Notes under the pieces: model-generated | Databases searched by the model: none | Told to the model about the DNA's origin: nothing | Seen by the model: only the letters and a program-made list of their open reading frames with translations | Position numbers and translations under genes: made by a program | Origin: Symbiodinium natans | Taxonomy: Eukaryota; Sar; Dinophyceae; Suessiales; Symbiodiniaceae | NCBI GenBank assembly: GCA_905221605.1 | Contig: CAJNDS010002653.1 | Span: 60,840-124,839, forward strand | Reading direction: 5' to 3' | DNA length: 64,000 nt | Shown here: one piece after another, positions 1-11,573 of the stretch | How positions within the stretch are numbered: the stretch's first letter is position 1 | How the letters are laid out: every line of letters begins with the position of its first letter

Positions 1-1903
1 ATGGCTGCCGAAGACCGCTTCGCCCGCGCCGTCGCTCGCCATGTCTCTTCAGAAATGGGCGGGAGCACCATAGGTCGGCCTTGGGGCAACGGAAAGCTGG
101 CCAACAGGCCGTCCCACCTATGCGCCTCCAAGTGGTCCGGCCGGATCCACCTTTGAATCCATTCTTTGGCGAAGGCTTGGAAGATTTGGGGGAGGTCCCC
201 GAGCAGCACGTCCTGGCGCACCAAGTCGTTCGGGCGCAGGCTTGCGACGTCGCCCCACAAACATTCCTCCTCTGTGTGATGCACCTCAAGCGCCCGCTCG
301 CCGACATGAAACGGAAGCTCTGGCACCCAAGCCGGCGAACCATCAAGCACCACCAACCCCTCATCAGCCCTCACTTCCTGGACTCTGGCCTTGGTGCCTG
401 AGACAAGGGTCTCTACCGGCTCAGCCTGATCAGGCTTCATGTCCCGAAAAATCAAAGATGGATTGTCCACCCGGCGCTGCTGCGCCAGTTTGCGCGTGTG
501 CTTCTTAAGTTGGCTTTCCAAGTCACGGAAACAAGCCTCGAACGTCTGAAAGATTTGCTGCGCACACTGGGCCCCTGGCGGGTTGACAGGCATCCTGTCT
601 GGATCCCCAGCCATGCGAACTTTGCGACATAGCCACCACTCTGCAAACGACGGTTTGAAACCTGCTGCTCGGCGAACAGCGCGCCACCGATTGGCTTGGG
701 CTTCGGCTCGGCCTTCACGCGACCTGCATGTAGGCCTGCAAACGACGAAGATGCTTGAACCACCGACCGAACCACCAATCCCCACCAAAGAAGGTTACCT
801 CGGCCTCACCATGCCTGCCCTTAGTCATCGGTACGGGAGCCGTGCGAACAAGTTTGGTATCCAGGGTGGCTGCCCGGCCACGTTGGGCCTCAGTCAAGGG
901 CTCGATTTGTCGCGCGCTTCTGTCGTCGGACCATCGGTCCTCATACTGACGCCACAAGGAAGAGTAGGCCTGTGAAGGGCGAGATGTGTCCAATGGCACG
1001 GCTGGCTGCGTCGACAGCGGTTGCACCTTTGCCTTCGGTTCAAGCGCAGGCTGGGGCATGCGCCAACAAAACCGCGATAACATGGCCTGACCTCCTAAGA
1101 ACGTGCCCACCAGCACTGCATGGGTCCGCAAAAACGTCATGCTGCACCTGCACCTCGCACAGCATGGAGGCAAGCTCAGGTGACACCCACAGGTGGTCTT
1201 TCTGAGTGGCATGCTTGCATGTAGACTGCACCTGCCAGCCCCATCTCGCTGCCGCGACCGCCTGAATTTCACGAAACCCATGCTGGCACCATTCGGGGTG
1301 GGCAGCTTCAAGCTGTTGAGGCAGGAGATTCATGTCACCCACAACAAACCTCGGGCCGCGAGAGTTAAGCACCAACCGCTCAGTGACCGCATCTAGAAGA
1401 ACGTGCGTCTTGGCTTGGTCCGCCGGGTAGCCATAAACCACTGCCCCTTGGACCCAAAAAGGAGCCACGTAAAAAGAGGCCAATTGGACGCGTGCGGTAT
1501 TCCACACATCCTGGTGCCACCCGGTCGGGGATGCCCGGACGGGATATGAAGATGCAAAGCCGACTCCTGTGTATCCACCTGAAGTTTGGCTTCCGGTACG
1601 CAGGGGCGCCGGGGCCCCCGGGAGAAACGTGAATGGGGCCTGGTTCAAACGCAGACCTTGCCTAAACTGGCGCAAGCCTTGGGCTGAAAGATGAGTCTCA
1701 GATATGCCCCAGATGCCAGGATGGATCGTTGAAAGAACAGAGGCCTTTCCATTCAACCCTGTCGGGTTAATGGCGCCAACCTGAAACCTACCTGATTGCC
1801 GGACAGGTCCTGGATGGCACGCCTCACCCCAATGAAAAGAGAGAAAGAAAGCAAGCCAAACAACGTGCCACCAACCACCGCATCCGCGGAATGCTCGCGG
1901 CAC
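1..1903 (-). pseudogene. LINE ORF2, endonuclease domain and linker; partial and frameshifted
   Basis: The frame 1903-1040 starts with a hydrophobic stretch and GEACHPGP, a signature I associate with dinoflagellate LINE ORF2 starts. It continues through endonuclease motifs: INPTGLNGKA, ISETHLS, FVVGDMNLLP (the GDxN motif) and KDHLWVSPEL. At about 1125 an extra C in GGACCC shifts the frame at the expected catalytic Asp-His; the continuation ADH-like then LVGTFLGGQAM is in the next frame (to 715). A further shift near 715-740 leads to a frame open to base 1 (for example FRDMKPDQAEPVETLVSG and HTEEECLWGDVASLRPNDL), the linker before the reverse transcriptase. The reverse transcriptase itself is not in the window. 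Confidence 0.85.
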
Positions 1904-1931
1904 CTAACCCCGCTCCACAAACCCAACCTAG

Positions 1932-4900
1932 TCACTGCTCACGGTGGCGTTTCGCTCCAAGGAGCTCCTCGATGCGCTGCGTCTGGGCCGCAAACATGTT
2001 CTGGATGACCTGCTGCAGACCTTGCTCTTGGGCATCGACCCTTTGATGAAGAGAACCAACCTTCTCCTCAACACCTGCCAAGCGGCCATCAAAAGACCTG
2101 TGCGCCTGCGAAACCTGTGTGGCAACCTGTGTGCCCACCGACTCTTCAAGTCGGCGCGCCAGCTAACTCCGCCTGAGTGACACCCTGGGCTCTTGGTCCG
2201 GAGGATCCTGATGATTCCCCGCGGAGTGCCTGGCTCTGTCCACTAGCCTTGCCATCCAAATACTGTTGCCATGGGTCTGACACATCAATGGGATCAGCCT
2301 CGACACGGGATTCCGAGAGGCGACGAAGGGCAGACTTGGACGCAACGACAGTCGGCACGCGTGGCGCTTCGACCACACGGGCCTTTTGCTCAACGATCAG
2401 GATTTCCCCTTGGGCTGTGGGAATGACAGATCTGTCAGGGCGCTCCGAGGCCTGGACTACCCACCAAATGCCCGCGCCTTGACCACCAGGCAAGGGCGAT
2501 GCCCCCTTGTAATTCTCGTTCAAGAACTGCCTGCCAAAAACCTCCAGGAGAGCTTCGGGCTCCCCTGGGCCGCTAAGGCCATGCCACGACGGGCACGCAC
2601 AGTCCAAGGCGCGACACGTCCTGAGCTGAGGGCATTGAGAAAGAATTGCTCGCACTGGTGCCTGAATCAGTCCCCGCCATACTCCAGGCCACTGGTCCTT
2701 GAAGCAAGCAACCCGAACCAAGGTGGAATCAACGACATCAAGCGGCGCCACCTGAGTAGGCACAGCCTTGGCCACCCAAACATCGCCAATCTGGATCATG
2801 GTTGCTGTCAGTAGCATCGGCTCAGATGTCTCAACGCACTGGGCCTGGAACCGAACCTGGGACACAGGCGCGGTGGCCCCAGACACACAGATATCCCCAA
2901 GGACAAGGAGCGCCAACGCACGCTTGGAAACTGGGCTCGAGAGTGCAAGGTAAGGCAACGCCTCCGCCGGCGTCACCAAGACGACCCCTTCTGCCTGAGG
3001 TCCTACCTCAAGCAGGGAGAGCGCACACAAGGTTTCGCCACCTTTGGCCTGGATGAAGACACCGTCGGGAACCTCAACCTGGTCTGGCCTAGGCGCCTGT
3101 ACCTCCTTGCTGCTGGGCGCCAATGGCCCTGAAACACTGCGAACTTTGCGTTGAGCTCGGCGATGGCTCGGGCCGTCACCCGACGCCAACCGGGCTTCGA
3201 TGTGAACCTGAAGCTCGGACGGAAGAATCCACTGGAACACTGGCTTTGCCTGATTGGCCAAGGCTTTCAACTGCTTCCAAGGCTGGGCCGAAGTCATTGC
3301 CTTCTGGACAGCTGCCGCACCAAGTTGGCATATTGCAGACTGAGCACGGTCGGACGCCGCCTCGGCCGGCACACCTTTCTGGCGCAGGGTGGCCGCTAGG
3401 CCCTGGACCAAGAGTGGGTGGGCCCCAGCTCCATGCAATGCACCTGCCAACAGAACGGGCTGACGCACATGGCCGTCGCGGTCAAGAGAAGCCACGAACG
3501 CAGCCAGAACCCACGCCGCCGTATCGCAAGCATGCTCAAACGCCCATGGCTCAGCACCTTGCAACTGACACAGCAGGTCGACCAAACCAAGCGGCCCACA
3601 CAAGTTGGGGCTTTCGACCCTGGCAGGGGCATCGTGGAACCGGAAAGAACGTGCATGTGAGCCAAGCGCCCGGCCAAAAACGCAGTGCGCCACTGCCACA
3701 TCAGCATCATGCAGCTTTGCGGTGGAGCTTGTCCACGCTTCAACAGTGCCAAGGGAAACATGCCAATGGACAAACACCCAATGGTCATGGGAGCAAAAGG
3801 CCGAAATGACTTCGAAGGGCTGCTGGACACCCGCAAGGAACGTAGTTAGGATGCTGTGGCTTTCATGGGCCACCGCAGCTTGAAGCATCAGAGGATCTAG
3901 CACTATGACACTCCGCTGGGTGAAGCTCGCCAGGCACTTGAGGCTTGCTGCAACCTGATCATCTGCCAAGAAAGGCCCTTGTTGCGTCAGGGCACGATCG
4001 GTTGGAGAAAGGACTGGACGTCAGCAGGCAAAGCACACGCACTTGTGTTACAGGGGGCCGTGCTCAACTGCCTAGGTCCTTTTGGAGCTAGACAGTGTGC
4101 CCAGTATGCCTGGCCTGCCACTACAGCCGCAGACCCTGCAAGCAACAGCCGCTGTTCATCCCACACCTGCCATGGGAGCCTGTCCGCTAAGCCGGCTTGG
4201 CAGAGCGCCTCAACCAAGGGCCGGGACGATTTCCTCCTCCGCAAATGGCACGGACGACGCAGCCTCCACCTCTAGGCTTAAGGGGGGGCTCGGGCCTACA
4301 CCTAAAACCCCTATGGCCGGGCAGGGGTGAGGTCCTGGACACGCGCATCGGCCGTTGCACCTACAAGCCTGGCAGCACGAAAACCTTCAATGCCCACGGG
4401 AGGGTTGGGGACAAACCCACCTAGAACCCCTAAGGCCGGGCCAGGGGTGAGGTCCTGGACACGGGCATCGGCCATTGCACCTGCAACTGGAAACCTGGCA
4501 GCGTCAAAACCTTCATGCATGGTGGGGCTCGGGGCTAAACCACCTAGGACCTAGGACCCCTATGGCCGGGCCAGGGGTGAGGTCCTGGACACGGGCATCG
4601 GCCGTTGCACCTACAACTGGAACCCTGTCAGCGCGACAAGCTTCGACGGTGGGGCTCGGGGCTAAACCACCTAGGACCCCTATGGCCGGGCCAGGGGTGA
4701 GGCCCTGGACACGGGCATCGGCCTTGGCACCTACAACCGGAACCCTGGCAGCATGACAATCTTCGACGCGCACGGTCCTGCTCGGGGCTAAACCACCAAG
4801 GACCCCTATGGCCGGGCCAGGGGTGAGGTCCTGGCACCTTCGAGAACCTTGCCAGCGTGAGGGTTCGGGGCTAAACCACCTAGGACCCCAAAGGCCGGGC

Positions 4901-5222
4901 CAGGGGTGAGGTCCTGGACACGGGCATCGGCCGTTGCACCTACAACCGGAACCGCAGCACGACAACCTTCAATGCGCACGGTGGAGCTCGGGGCGAAACA
5001 AGGGCCAATCTCCTGGACATCATGCAGCAGGGCCAGCTCTTGCGGATGCAGAACCTGAACTGGATCAGGACATGACGGGCAGACTGCGGGCTCGCACAAA
5101 GCTTGCCCCACCAAGTTGCACCAATCCGATTCCAGAACCCACGCCGAAGAACCTTCCATGGCGCCTCCTACCCCCCAAGTATCGGCCAGCACCGCCACGC
5201 CAGCTGGTAGGCTCTTGGGCAC
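1932..5222 (-). pseudogene. LINE ORF1 protein, frameshifted
   Basis: Minus-strand coding sequence of about 1,090 codons in several frames. The N-terminal part (from about 5222) holds a Cys-containing stretch, then in-frame repeats of about 40 residues with the core ATADARVQDLTPGPAIGVLG. The central part (4244-3987) has a reading ending LPADVQSFLQP, which continues after a frameshift near 4005 in the 607-codon frame 3969-2146. A second frameshift near 2165, repaired by removing one A, joins the long frame to a coiled-coil tail rich in Gln and Glu (2138-1932, ending GAKRHREQ). I see no RRM or zinc knuckle. The role as the RNA-binding ORF1 of a LINE is inferred from position and the coiled coil. 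ORF2 starts 29 bases downstream. Confidence 0.7.
4275..4965 (-). repeat. 120-bp tandem repeats, in frame within LINE ORF1
   Basis: About six copies of a unit whose core (GGCCGGGCCAGGGGTGAGG on plus) recurs near 4315, 4435, 4566, 4686, 4811 and 4897. Most spacings are 120 to 131 bases; the last two are irregular (about 125 and 86). Because 120 is divisible by three the array reads as about 40-residue protein repeats on the minus strand, containing ADARVQDLTPGPAIGVLGGL. One copy is truncated and one carries an extra CCTAGGA. Confidence 0.85.
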
Positions 5223-5225
5223 AGT

Positions 5226-7100
5226 GGCTAAACCCTACACCCTAAACCATAAAGACCCAACAACCCCTAACAACCCCTGAGCCCAAAACCCTAAACATCC
5301 AAAACCCCAAACCCTGAAAACCCCTACGCTCTAAACCCTGAAAAAAAAAAACAGCCGAAAAAACCGTAAACCCTAAGCTCTCAAAAAGGCCTCTACCGTA
5401 AACCCTCAAAAACCCCTAAACCCTAAACCTTGAAAACCCCTAAACCCTAAAAGCCCCTAAACCCCAAGCACCCCTGAGCCCTAAACCCCAACAAACCCTG
5501 AACTCTACACCCAAAAAACCCTAAACCTTCCAAACCCCTAAAACAAACCTAACCCCTAAATCCCAATAAACCCTAAACCCCTGAGCCTCATACCCAAAAC
5601 ATCCAAAGCCCTAAACTCTGACAACCCCTAAGCTCTAAACCCTGAAAAGACCCAGCCGAAAAAACCCTAAAGCCTAAGCCCTCCAAAAAACCTAAACCCT
5701 AACCCCTCAAAACCCCCTAAACCCTAAACCTTGAAAAGCCCTCCACCCTAAAAACCCCTAGCTAGAACCCCTTTAAACCCTAAGCACCCGTCAGCCCTAC
5801 ACCCTAAATTCCCCTAAACTCTAAACCCAAAAACCCTAAACCTTCCAAATCCCGAAAAAAAAAAACCTAAACCCTCAACCCCAAAAAAAACCCTAAACCC
5901 TAAACCCTAAAAACTCCTGCCTTGAAACCCCTAAACCCCAAACACCCCACCTAAACCTTAAAATCCACTAAACCTAAACCCTAAAACCCCTGAACCGTAA
6001 AGCTGCAAACCCCTAAACCCTAAGCAACCCTGAGCCCTAAGCCCCAGCAACCCTGAACTCTACACTCAAAAAACCCTAAACCTTCCCAACCCCTAAAACA
6101 AACCTAAACCCTAAATCCCAAAAAACCTAAACCCTAAACCCTAAAACCCTTGAGCCAACAACCCCTAACAACCCCTGAGACCTATACCCGTACAAACCCT
6201 AACCCTAAACCCTAAAACGCCTAAACCCTAAACAGTCAAAACCCCCTAAGCCCTATACCTTGAAAACCCCTAAACCCTAAAACCCTCTAACCCTAAACCC
6301 TAAAACCCTTGAGCCAACAACCCCTAACAACCCCTGAGACCTATACCCGTACAAACCCTAACCCTAAACCCTCAAACGCCTAAACCCTAAACAGTCAAAA
6401 ACCCCTAAGCCCTATACCTTGAAAACCCCTAAACCCCAAAACCCTCTAACCCTAAACCCTAAAACCTCTAATCCCTAAAGCCGTAGAGCCTAAAAACCCA
6501 GCCCTTGACCCTAAATACCCCTAAACTAAAAAACAAAAACCCTAAACCTTCCAAACCAAGAAAAACCTAAACCCGAAAACCCTAAACCCCAAAGACCCGT
6601 CAGCCAACAACCCCTAACAACCCCTCAGCCCTATACCCAAAACATCCAAAACCCCAAGCCCTAAAAACCCCTAAGCTCTAAACCCTGAAAAGACCAGCCG
6701 AAAAACCCCTAAACCCTACGCCCTAAGAAAGTCCCAACCCTAAACCCTCAAAAACCCCTGAGCCTTAAACCTTGAAAACCCATAAAACCCTAAACCCTGA
6801 ACAGCCCGAGACATAAACCCTAAAAACCACTAACCTAATTCCGGGCAACCCCTAAACCGTAAAGCTAAAAACCGCTAAACCTTAAGCACCCCTGAGCCCA
6901 CAACCCTAACAACCCCTGAACTCCACACCCAATAAAAACCCTAAACCTTCCAAGCCCTAAAACAAAACCTAAACCCTAAATCCCAACAAACCCTATACCC
7001 TAAAACCAACAACCCCTAACAACCCTGAGCCCAAACGCAAAAATCCTAAACCCTAATGAGCCCTAAACACCCCTAAGCTCTAAACCCTGAAAAACCAGCG
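5226..7100 (+). repeat. Degenerate telomere-type array (CCCTAAA)n
   Basis: About 1.9 kb of imperfect CCCTAAA / AACCCTAAA units with point changes, insertions of C or A, and longer-range duplications (for example AACAACCCCTAACAACCCCTGA recurring). The C-rich strand is on plus throughout. No reading frame of any length is present. It is flanked left by the 5' end of a LINE and right by a 5'-truncated LINE. Confidence 0.95.
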
Positions 7101-7830
7101 GCGCGCCGCGGGACGAAGACCGGCTGATGTGTGGGTCCCTGCTTCCGTAGCTGCGGATGCCAGCCGCCCGGCCGAGGACTACGAAGCGCGCAAGCGCACG
7201 CATCTGCAAACCCAGCTGCTTTGTGCCTCAGAAGGCTTGCAGTTCGTTCCCCTTGTGGTTGAGGCCTCTGGGGGCTGGGCGCCGATCGCCAGGCGGACCT
7301 GGAAGGAACTGGGTCAACTGCTGGCAGCGAAGACAGGAGAGAGCGAGGCTGTTGAGACTGAGCAGCTCATGCAGTCCTTGGCTGTCTCCCTGCAGCGTGA
7401 GAATGCTCGTGCGATCCTCCGCCGACTGGGGCCGCCCGAGCCGCCGGTGGACCAGCTGGCTGAGCCGTGAATAGGCGAGCCTGCCTCGCAGCCCCTGCGC
7501 CTGTGTCGGCCTCGCCACCCTTGCCACTGTCATCCCCGGCCTTTCTGGGATCAGTGCCCTCTCACCTGCTCGGCCTCCGCTTGGGTCAGTCAAGCTTCTC
7601 AGCCCGTACTTTGATCTGAGCCAGTCAAGCGGGGTGTAGTCTGCCTTTCCGGCTCTCCCCTTGCTCGCAATGTCCAGCTCCGGGGAAGATGCCAGTGATG
7701 TGGGGTTGTCTCTTGTGTAGATTCGTGCCGCCCTCAGAAGCAGGCGTAGGCCCTCAACCCCGTAGGCGTTGCTTTGTCTGAGACAGTCTAGCTTGCATAC
7801 GTGTATCCAAATGTATCCAAGATTGGAGAA
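7101..7830 (+). mobile_element. 5'-truncated LINE copy inside the telomere-type array
   Basis: A block of non-repetitive sequence of about 730 bases sits between two CCCTAAA-rich stretches. It begins abruptly at GGCGCGCCGCGGGACG in the middle of ORF2, carries the ORF2 C-terminus, then about 350 bases of 3' untranslated sequence ending in the short duplicated motif TGTATCCAA (near 7803 and 7813). This is the shape of a truncated target-primed insertion. Confidence 0.75.
7104..7470 (+). pseudogene. C-terminal fragment of LINE ORF2
   Basis: An open frame ends at a stop at 7470. The peptide includes GLQFVPLVVEASGGWAP, AARRTWKELG-like ARRTWKELGQLLAAKTGE and SLQRENARAILRRLG. I recognise this pattern as the tail after the RNase H-like region of dinoflagellate LINE ORF2 proteins. 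There is no true start; the frame is open back to the truncation point. There are no internal stops, so the insertion may be fairly recent. It cannot be functional alone. Confidence 0.75.
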
Positions 7831-7835
7831 AAAAC

Positions 7836-8110
7836 CCGCCGAAAAACCCTTAAACCCTAATTAAACCCTAAAAACCTCCAAACTTGAACCCTAAAATCCC
7901 TAAACCGTAGAGCCTAATAACCTCTAAACCCTAAACCCTAAGCACCCTGAGCCCTTAACCCTAAATACCCCTAAACTCCAGACGCAAAAACCCTTCCAAC
8001 CCCTGGATAACCTAAACCCTAAACCCCAAAAATCCCGAACCCCTAAACCCTAAAAACCCCCTAAGCCCTAAAAAAAGCCTAAGCCCGTAATTCTTTGAGC
8101 CACAATCCTA
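7836..8110 (+). repeat. Degenerate telomere-type repeats, C-rich strand
   Basis: CCCTAAA-like units with many changes resume after the LINE fragment. They probably belong to the same array as 5226-7100, split by the insertion. Confidence 0.85.
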
Positions 8111-8680
8111 ATGCCCCTCTGCAGGTTTTCCACAACCTCATAGAAATTGAGCGCGCCGCATAAATCTGGTCAAGAACCCAAATGTATCAAAAACGTATGT
8201 AAAATCGCTATTTCACTTTTCTGAGCCAAGACTACTTTCATTGATTTCGGGCCCTTCAGAGACTGCGTCTCACCTTTTAGGGTTTAGGATACAGCGCAAT
8301 CGGCTTTGTGACTTTTCCACATAGGATAAATGGGAGAGTCCATCTCGATCTTGCTTTGTGGCTCTTGATCAGACCTCTTGACTTTCAGGAAGCTGTTTAA
8401 GCCATACAGGATCTCAACACTTGCTTGAGGCCAGTATCCGGTCTTGATCTTTTGGGTGACACTAGCTCTTCCCCCGTCTTGAAAAGAAGTGTGCCATGAC
8501 GTGTCATTTACCTTGAGCATGTAAACAAGACATGTCATGTTTGCTGGTCTCTGCTCAAAGGTTGGACAAAACCCAACAAAACAAAGCAACAAAACTTTCT
8601 TAGGATTGTGGCACGTGTAAAAGGTAAAGTACACTTAAGAAGAATTAAAGCTCTATCATTTCGTACCTCATGACGGAAGC
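8111..8680. other. AT-richer spacer, no confident gene
   Basis: Unique sequence between telomere-type blocks. A minus-strand frame of 116 codons (8634-8284, with VLLLCFVGFCPTFEQ) exists but has no ATG at its start, no recognisable motif and no splice support. I do not call it a gene. Confidence 0.5.
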
Positions 8681-8765
8681 TAAACCCTCAAAAACCCCTA
8701 AACCCTAAACCTTGAGAAACCCTAAACCCTAAAAACCCCAAGCCGCAGAGCTACACCCCTGAGCC
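8681..8765 (+). repeat. Short telomere-type block
   Basis: A small CCCTAAA-like block with a few imperfect units, the C-rich strand on plus. Confidence 0.75.
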
Positions 8766-8929
8766 CTATGCAGAGATGTGCTTACAGGTCTGGAACAAAG
8801 GTCAATGCACCCGTAACACGTGGCTCAAGACACTAACAGAGGCGGAGCGCTAAAAAAAATTGAGTGCCCTTGTTGTTTGGGCTGTGTCTGTGCTGGTGTT
8901 GGTTGGTCCAGGTGTGAAATCTTGGCAAC

Positions 8930-9062
8930 TGGAAGGGTTGATATGGCAGCCATAGAATTTCTATCGTACTGCATTGCACTCTTCGCGATCCGAAGCAACA
9001 CCCCGTTAAAAAGTGCGACTTCATTGGAGTCACGCATTAGCTAAGAGAGTAGCAGCCTGAAC
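8930..9062 (-). repeat. Inverted copy of the ~160-bp repeat
   Basis: On the minus strand this stretch reads like the three tandem units to its right: the signatures AGCTAATGCGTGACTCCAAT, AAGAGTGCAAT and TACGATAGAA appear in the same order. It is separated from them by a G-rich telomere-type block (9085-9210). Confidence 0.75.
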
Positions 9063-9079
9063 TAGAGGTTTTCACGGCA

Positions 9080-9210
9080 GGGGTTTTTAGGGTTCAGGGT
9101 TTAGGGTTAAGGGTTTTTTGAGGTTTAGGGCTTAGATTATTTTTTTATCCTTTGGAAGGTTTAGCGTTTTTTTGGGTTTAGAGTCAGGGGAATTTTAGGT
9201 TTAGGGTACG
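9080..9210 (-). repeat. Telomere-type block, G-rich strand on plus
   Basis: Imperfect TTTAGGG units (GGGTTTAGGGTTAAGGG and similar), in the opposite orientation to the blocks at 5.2-8.8 kb. Confidence 0.85.
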
Positions 9211-9237
9211 GGAGCAACCGAGGGGACAAGGCACAAA

Positions 9238-9720
9238 GGAAGACAAGCAGTAGCAAAACATGCGTGCATAAGATCACACGCAACGTTCAGGCTACGACTC
9301 TCTTAGCTAATGCGTAACTCCAATGCAGTCGCACTTCTTCTACCAGGTGTCTTCGGATCGAAGAGTGCAATCCAGTACGATAGAATGCTATGGCTGCCAA
9401 GACAAGCAGCAGCAAAAACATGCGTGTATAAGAAAAGAGAAGATCACACGCAACGTTCAGGCTATGACTCTCTCAGCTAATGCGTGACTCCAAGGCAGTC
9501 GCACTTTTCCCAGGTGTTGCTATCGCGAAGAGTGCAATCCAGTACGATAGGATGCTATGGCTGCCAAGACAGCAGTAGAAAAACACAAAGATCACACGCA
9601 ACGTTCAGGCGACGACTCTTAGATAATGCGTGACTCCAATGCAGTCACTCTTTTTTTACCAGGTGTTGCTCCGGATCTGGATCGCAAAGAGTGCAATACA
9701 GTACGATGGGAAGCTATGGG
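9238..9720 (+). repeat. Three tandem copies of a ~160-bp unit
   Basis: Units start near 9238, 9400 and 9569. Each contains GATCACACGCAACGTTCAGG, then a version of TAATGCGTGACTCCAA, a T-rich spacer, CAGGTGT, and GAGTGCAATCCAGTACGATA. The units differ by several indels. No open frame crosses all three. Confidence 0.85.
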
Positions 9721-10020
9721 TAATCCGAGCAAACGACCCCTTCTTAAGTCCGGAGCAACTCCTAGATCTGCTGTCTAACCCTTCCGTAACTCAGGAGGTG
9801 CTCTGACCTTGACAGCATGTGTTGCTTTGCTGCTGCTGCAACTTGGAAATCTGTGACTTGCAGTGCTCTGAATGCTGACAGCAGGGTTATATGTGACTGC
9901 GTGCCCAGGTTGCGGTTGGTCCTCATGCGGAGGCGGCCATTAATGCGTCGGCCCAGAATACCTGGCGGGCGCTCTGCGAGCATTTGCAGTGAAATGCGAA
10001 CTCTTTCGTGCTGGCGGTGC

Positions 10021-10791
10021 TTAAAAAACGGCTTTGGCGGTTCCTGCTGAGCTCATCTGCCCTGCCAAGGGCTCTGTAGTGTTGAAAAGCTTGTTCATGC
10101 CACTTTCAGCGGCAGTGTTGCCACTTGCGGCAGGCAGTATGAAGGTCACGCAGGTTGCACGGACTCTGAGCCATGCGGTTTGCAGCAGCACAAGCTGTGC
10201 GAGCTCGAAACATGCAGTGTATGGTTGCATGGTTGCGTCGAATCTGTCAGCTGTTCGGACCTCTTCCATTGTCCAGGTTTCATTGAACCATGCAAAGCCC
10301 CTGCTTGTGCAGAGCCAACTCAGACATTGCAGGAGTGTGGTTGGTGCAATGAATATTGCTGTGCTTGAAGAGCTGCTCCAGCCAGACCAGCGCTTCTTTG
10401 CTTTGCTTGCGGAGGTGAACCTCGTTGCGGTGAGAGTCGGCAAATCGGACCTGGGTGCGCTGCTCTTGGGGACGATTAAAGTCGCGTGCTGGAAAAACCC
10501 AAACATAAGGTGAGCATGCATAAAACCCAGTTCTCCGAGAAAAGCACAGAAACAACTCGAGCCGAGAACCTTGTGATGTGAGTCCAGACAAGGCTGTAGC
10601 ATGAGGTGGGGAAGCACGTTGAAAGTGCGCGAGATTGCTGAGGAAACGCGTTGGTTTACTTGTCTGGGCTCCAAACATGCACTGAAAAATCGCAAACGCT
10701 GAACTGTCCGGATCCTCCAGTGCGGCCACGTCAACCCCAAGTGACGCTGGCCATCGCTGCGACGCAAGATGTCGTGTTGCCTGCGAGACAA
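10021..10791 (-). pseudogene. Decayed coding remnant with a CMFG-KPTR-N motif
   Basis: Two overlapping minus-strand frames alternate as the better coding frame. The one at 10729-10280 contains LEDPDSSAFAIFQCMFGAQ followed by SKPTRFLSNL. The pattern C-M-F-G-x4-K-x-T-R-x3-N is one I have seen recur in dinoflagellate reverse-transcriptase-like proteins, but I cannot place the family firmly. Frameshifts and the lack of a start suggest a retroelement remnant. The plus-strand frame 10034-10513 is probably its shadow. Confidence 0.35.
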
Positions 10792-10801
10792 GCTGCCAGA
10801 C

Positions 10802-11336
<535 letters not shown>

Positions 11337-11573
11337 CGCACGGTTCACAGCAGTTGGGAAGTCAACCAGCCTCCAGGCCGAACGCACAAGAGCTCAGCAA
11401 CAGGCCCCGCCTTCGCAGAAGCTTAAGGATTCTGCCTTTGCCTGAGCCATTTTGCCATTGGAGCTACGAGTCGACTCTGCTGTGAACCGCCGGGTCCCAA
11501 TTCCCGGGCCTCACGCACACCGACAACAACGAGTTTGCAGAGGTAAGCGGTAGGGTTTCCACTGCTCCGCGAG

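Larger units (their letters stand above)
1..5225 (-). mobile_element. LINE-type (non-LTR) retrotransposon, 3' part outside the window
   Basis: Read on the minus strand, a long ORF1 is followed after about 30 bases by an ORF2 that opens with an endonuclease/exonuclease/phosphatase domain and runs off the left edge before any reverse transcriptase appears. This order is that of apurinic-endonuclease LINEs, which are abundant in dinoflagellate genomes. The right border near 5225 abuts a CCCTAAA-rich array. Several single-base frameshifts show the copy is dead. The reverse transcriptase and 3' end should lie left of base 1; that is inferred from the family. Confidence 0.85.

Noticed and set aside
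1040-3809. Plus-strand frames over 0.1-4.3 kb
   Set aside because: All are antisense to the LINE ORF1 and ORF2 readings, which carry the recognisable motifs.
5226-7100. True chromosome end
   Set aside because: The array is degenerate, internal, and flanked on both sides by LINE sequence.
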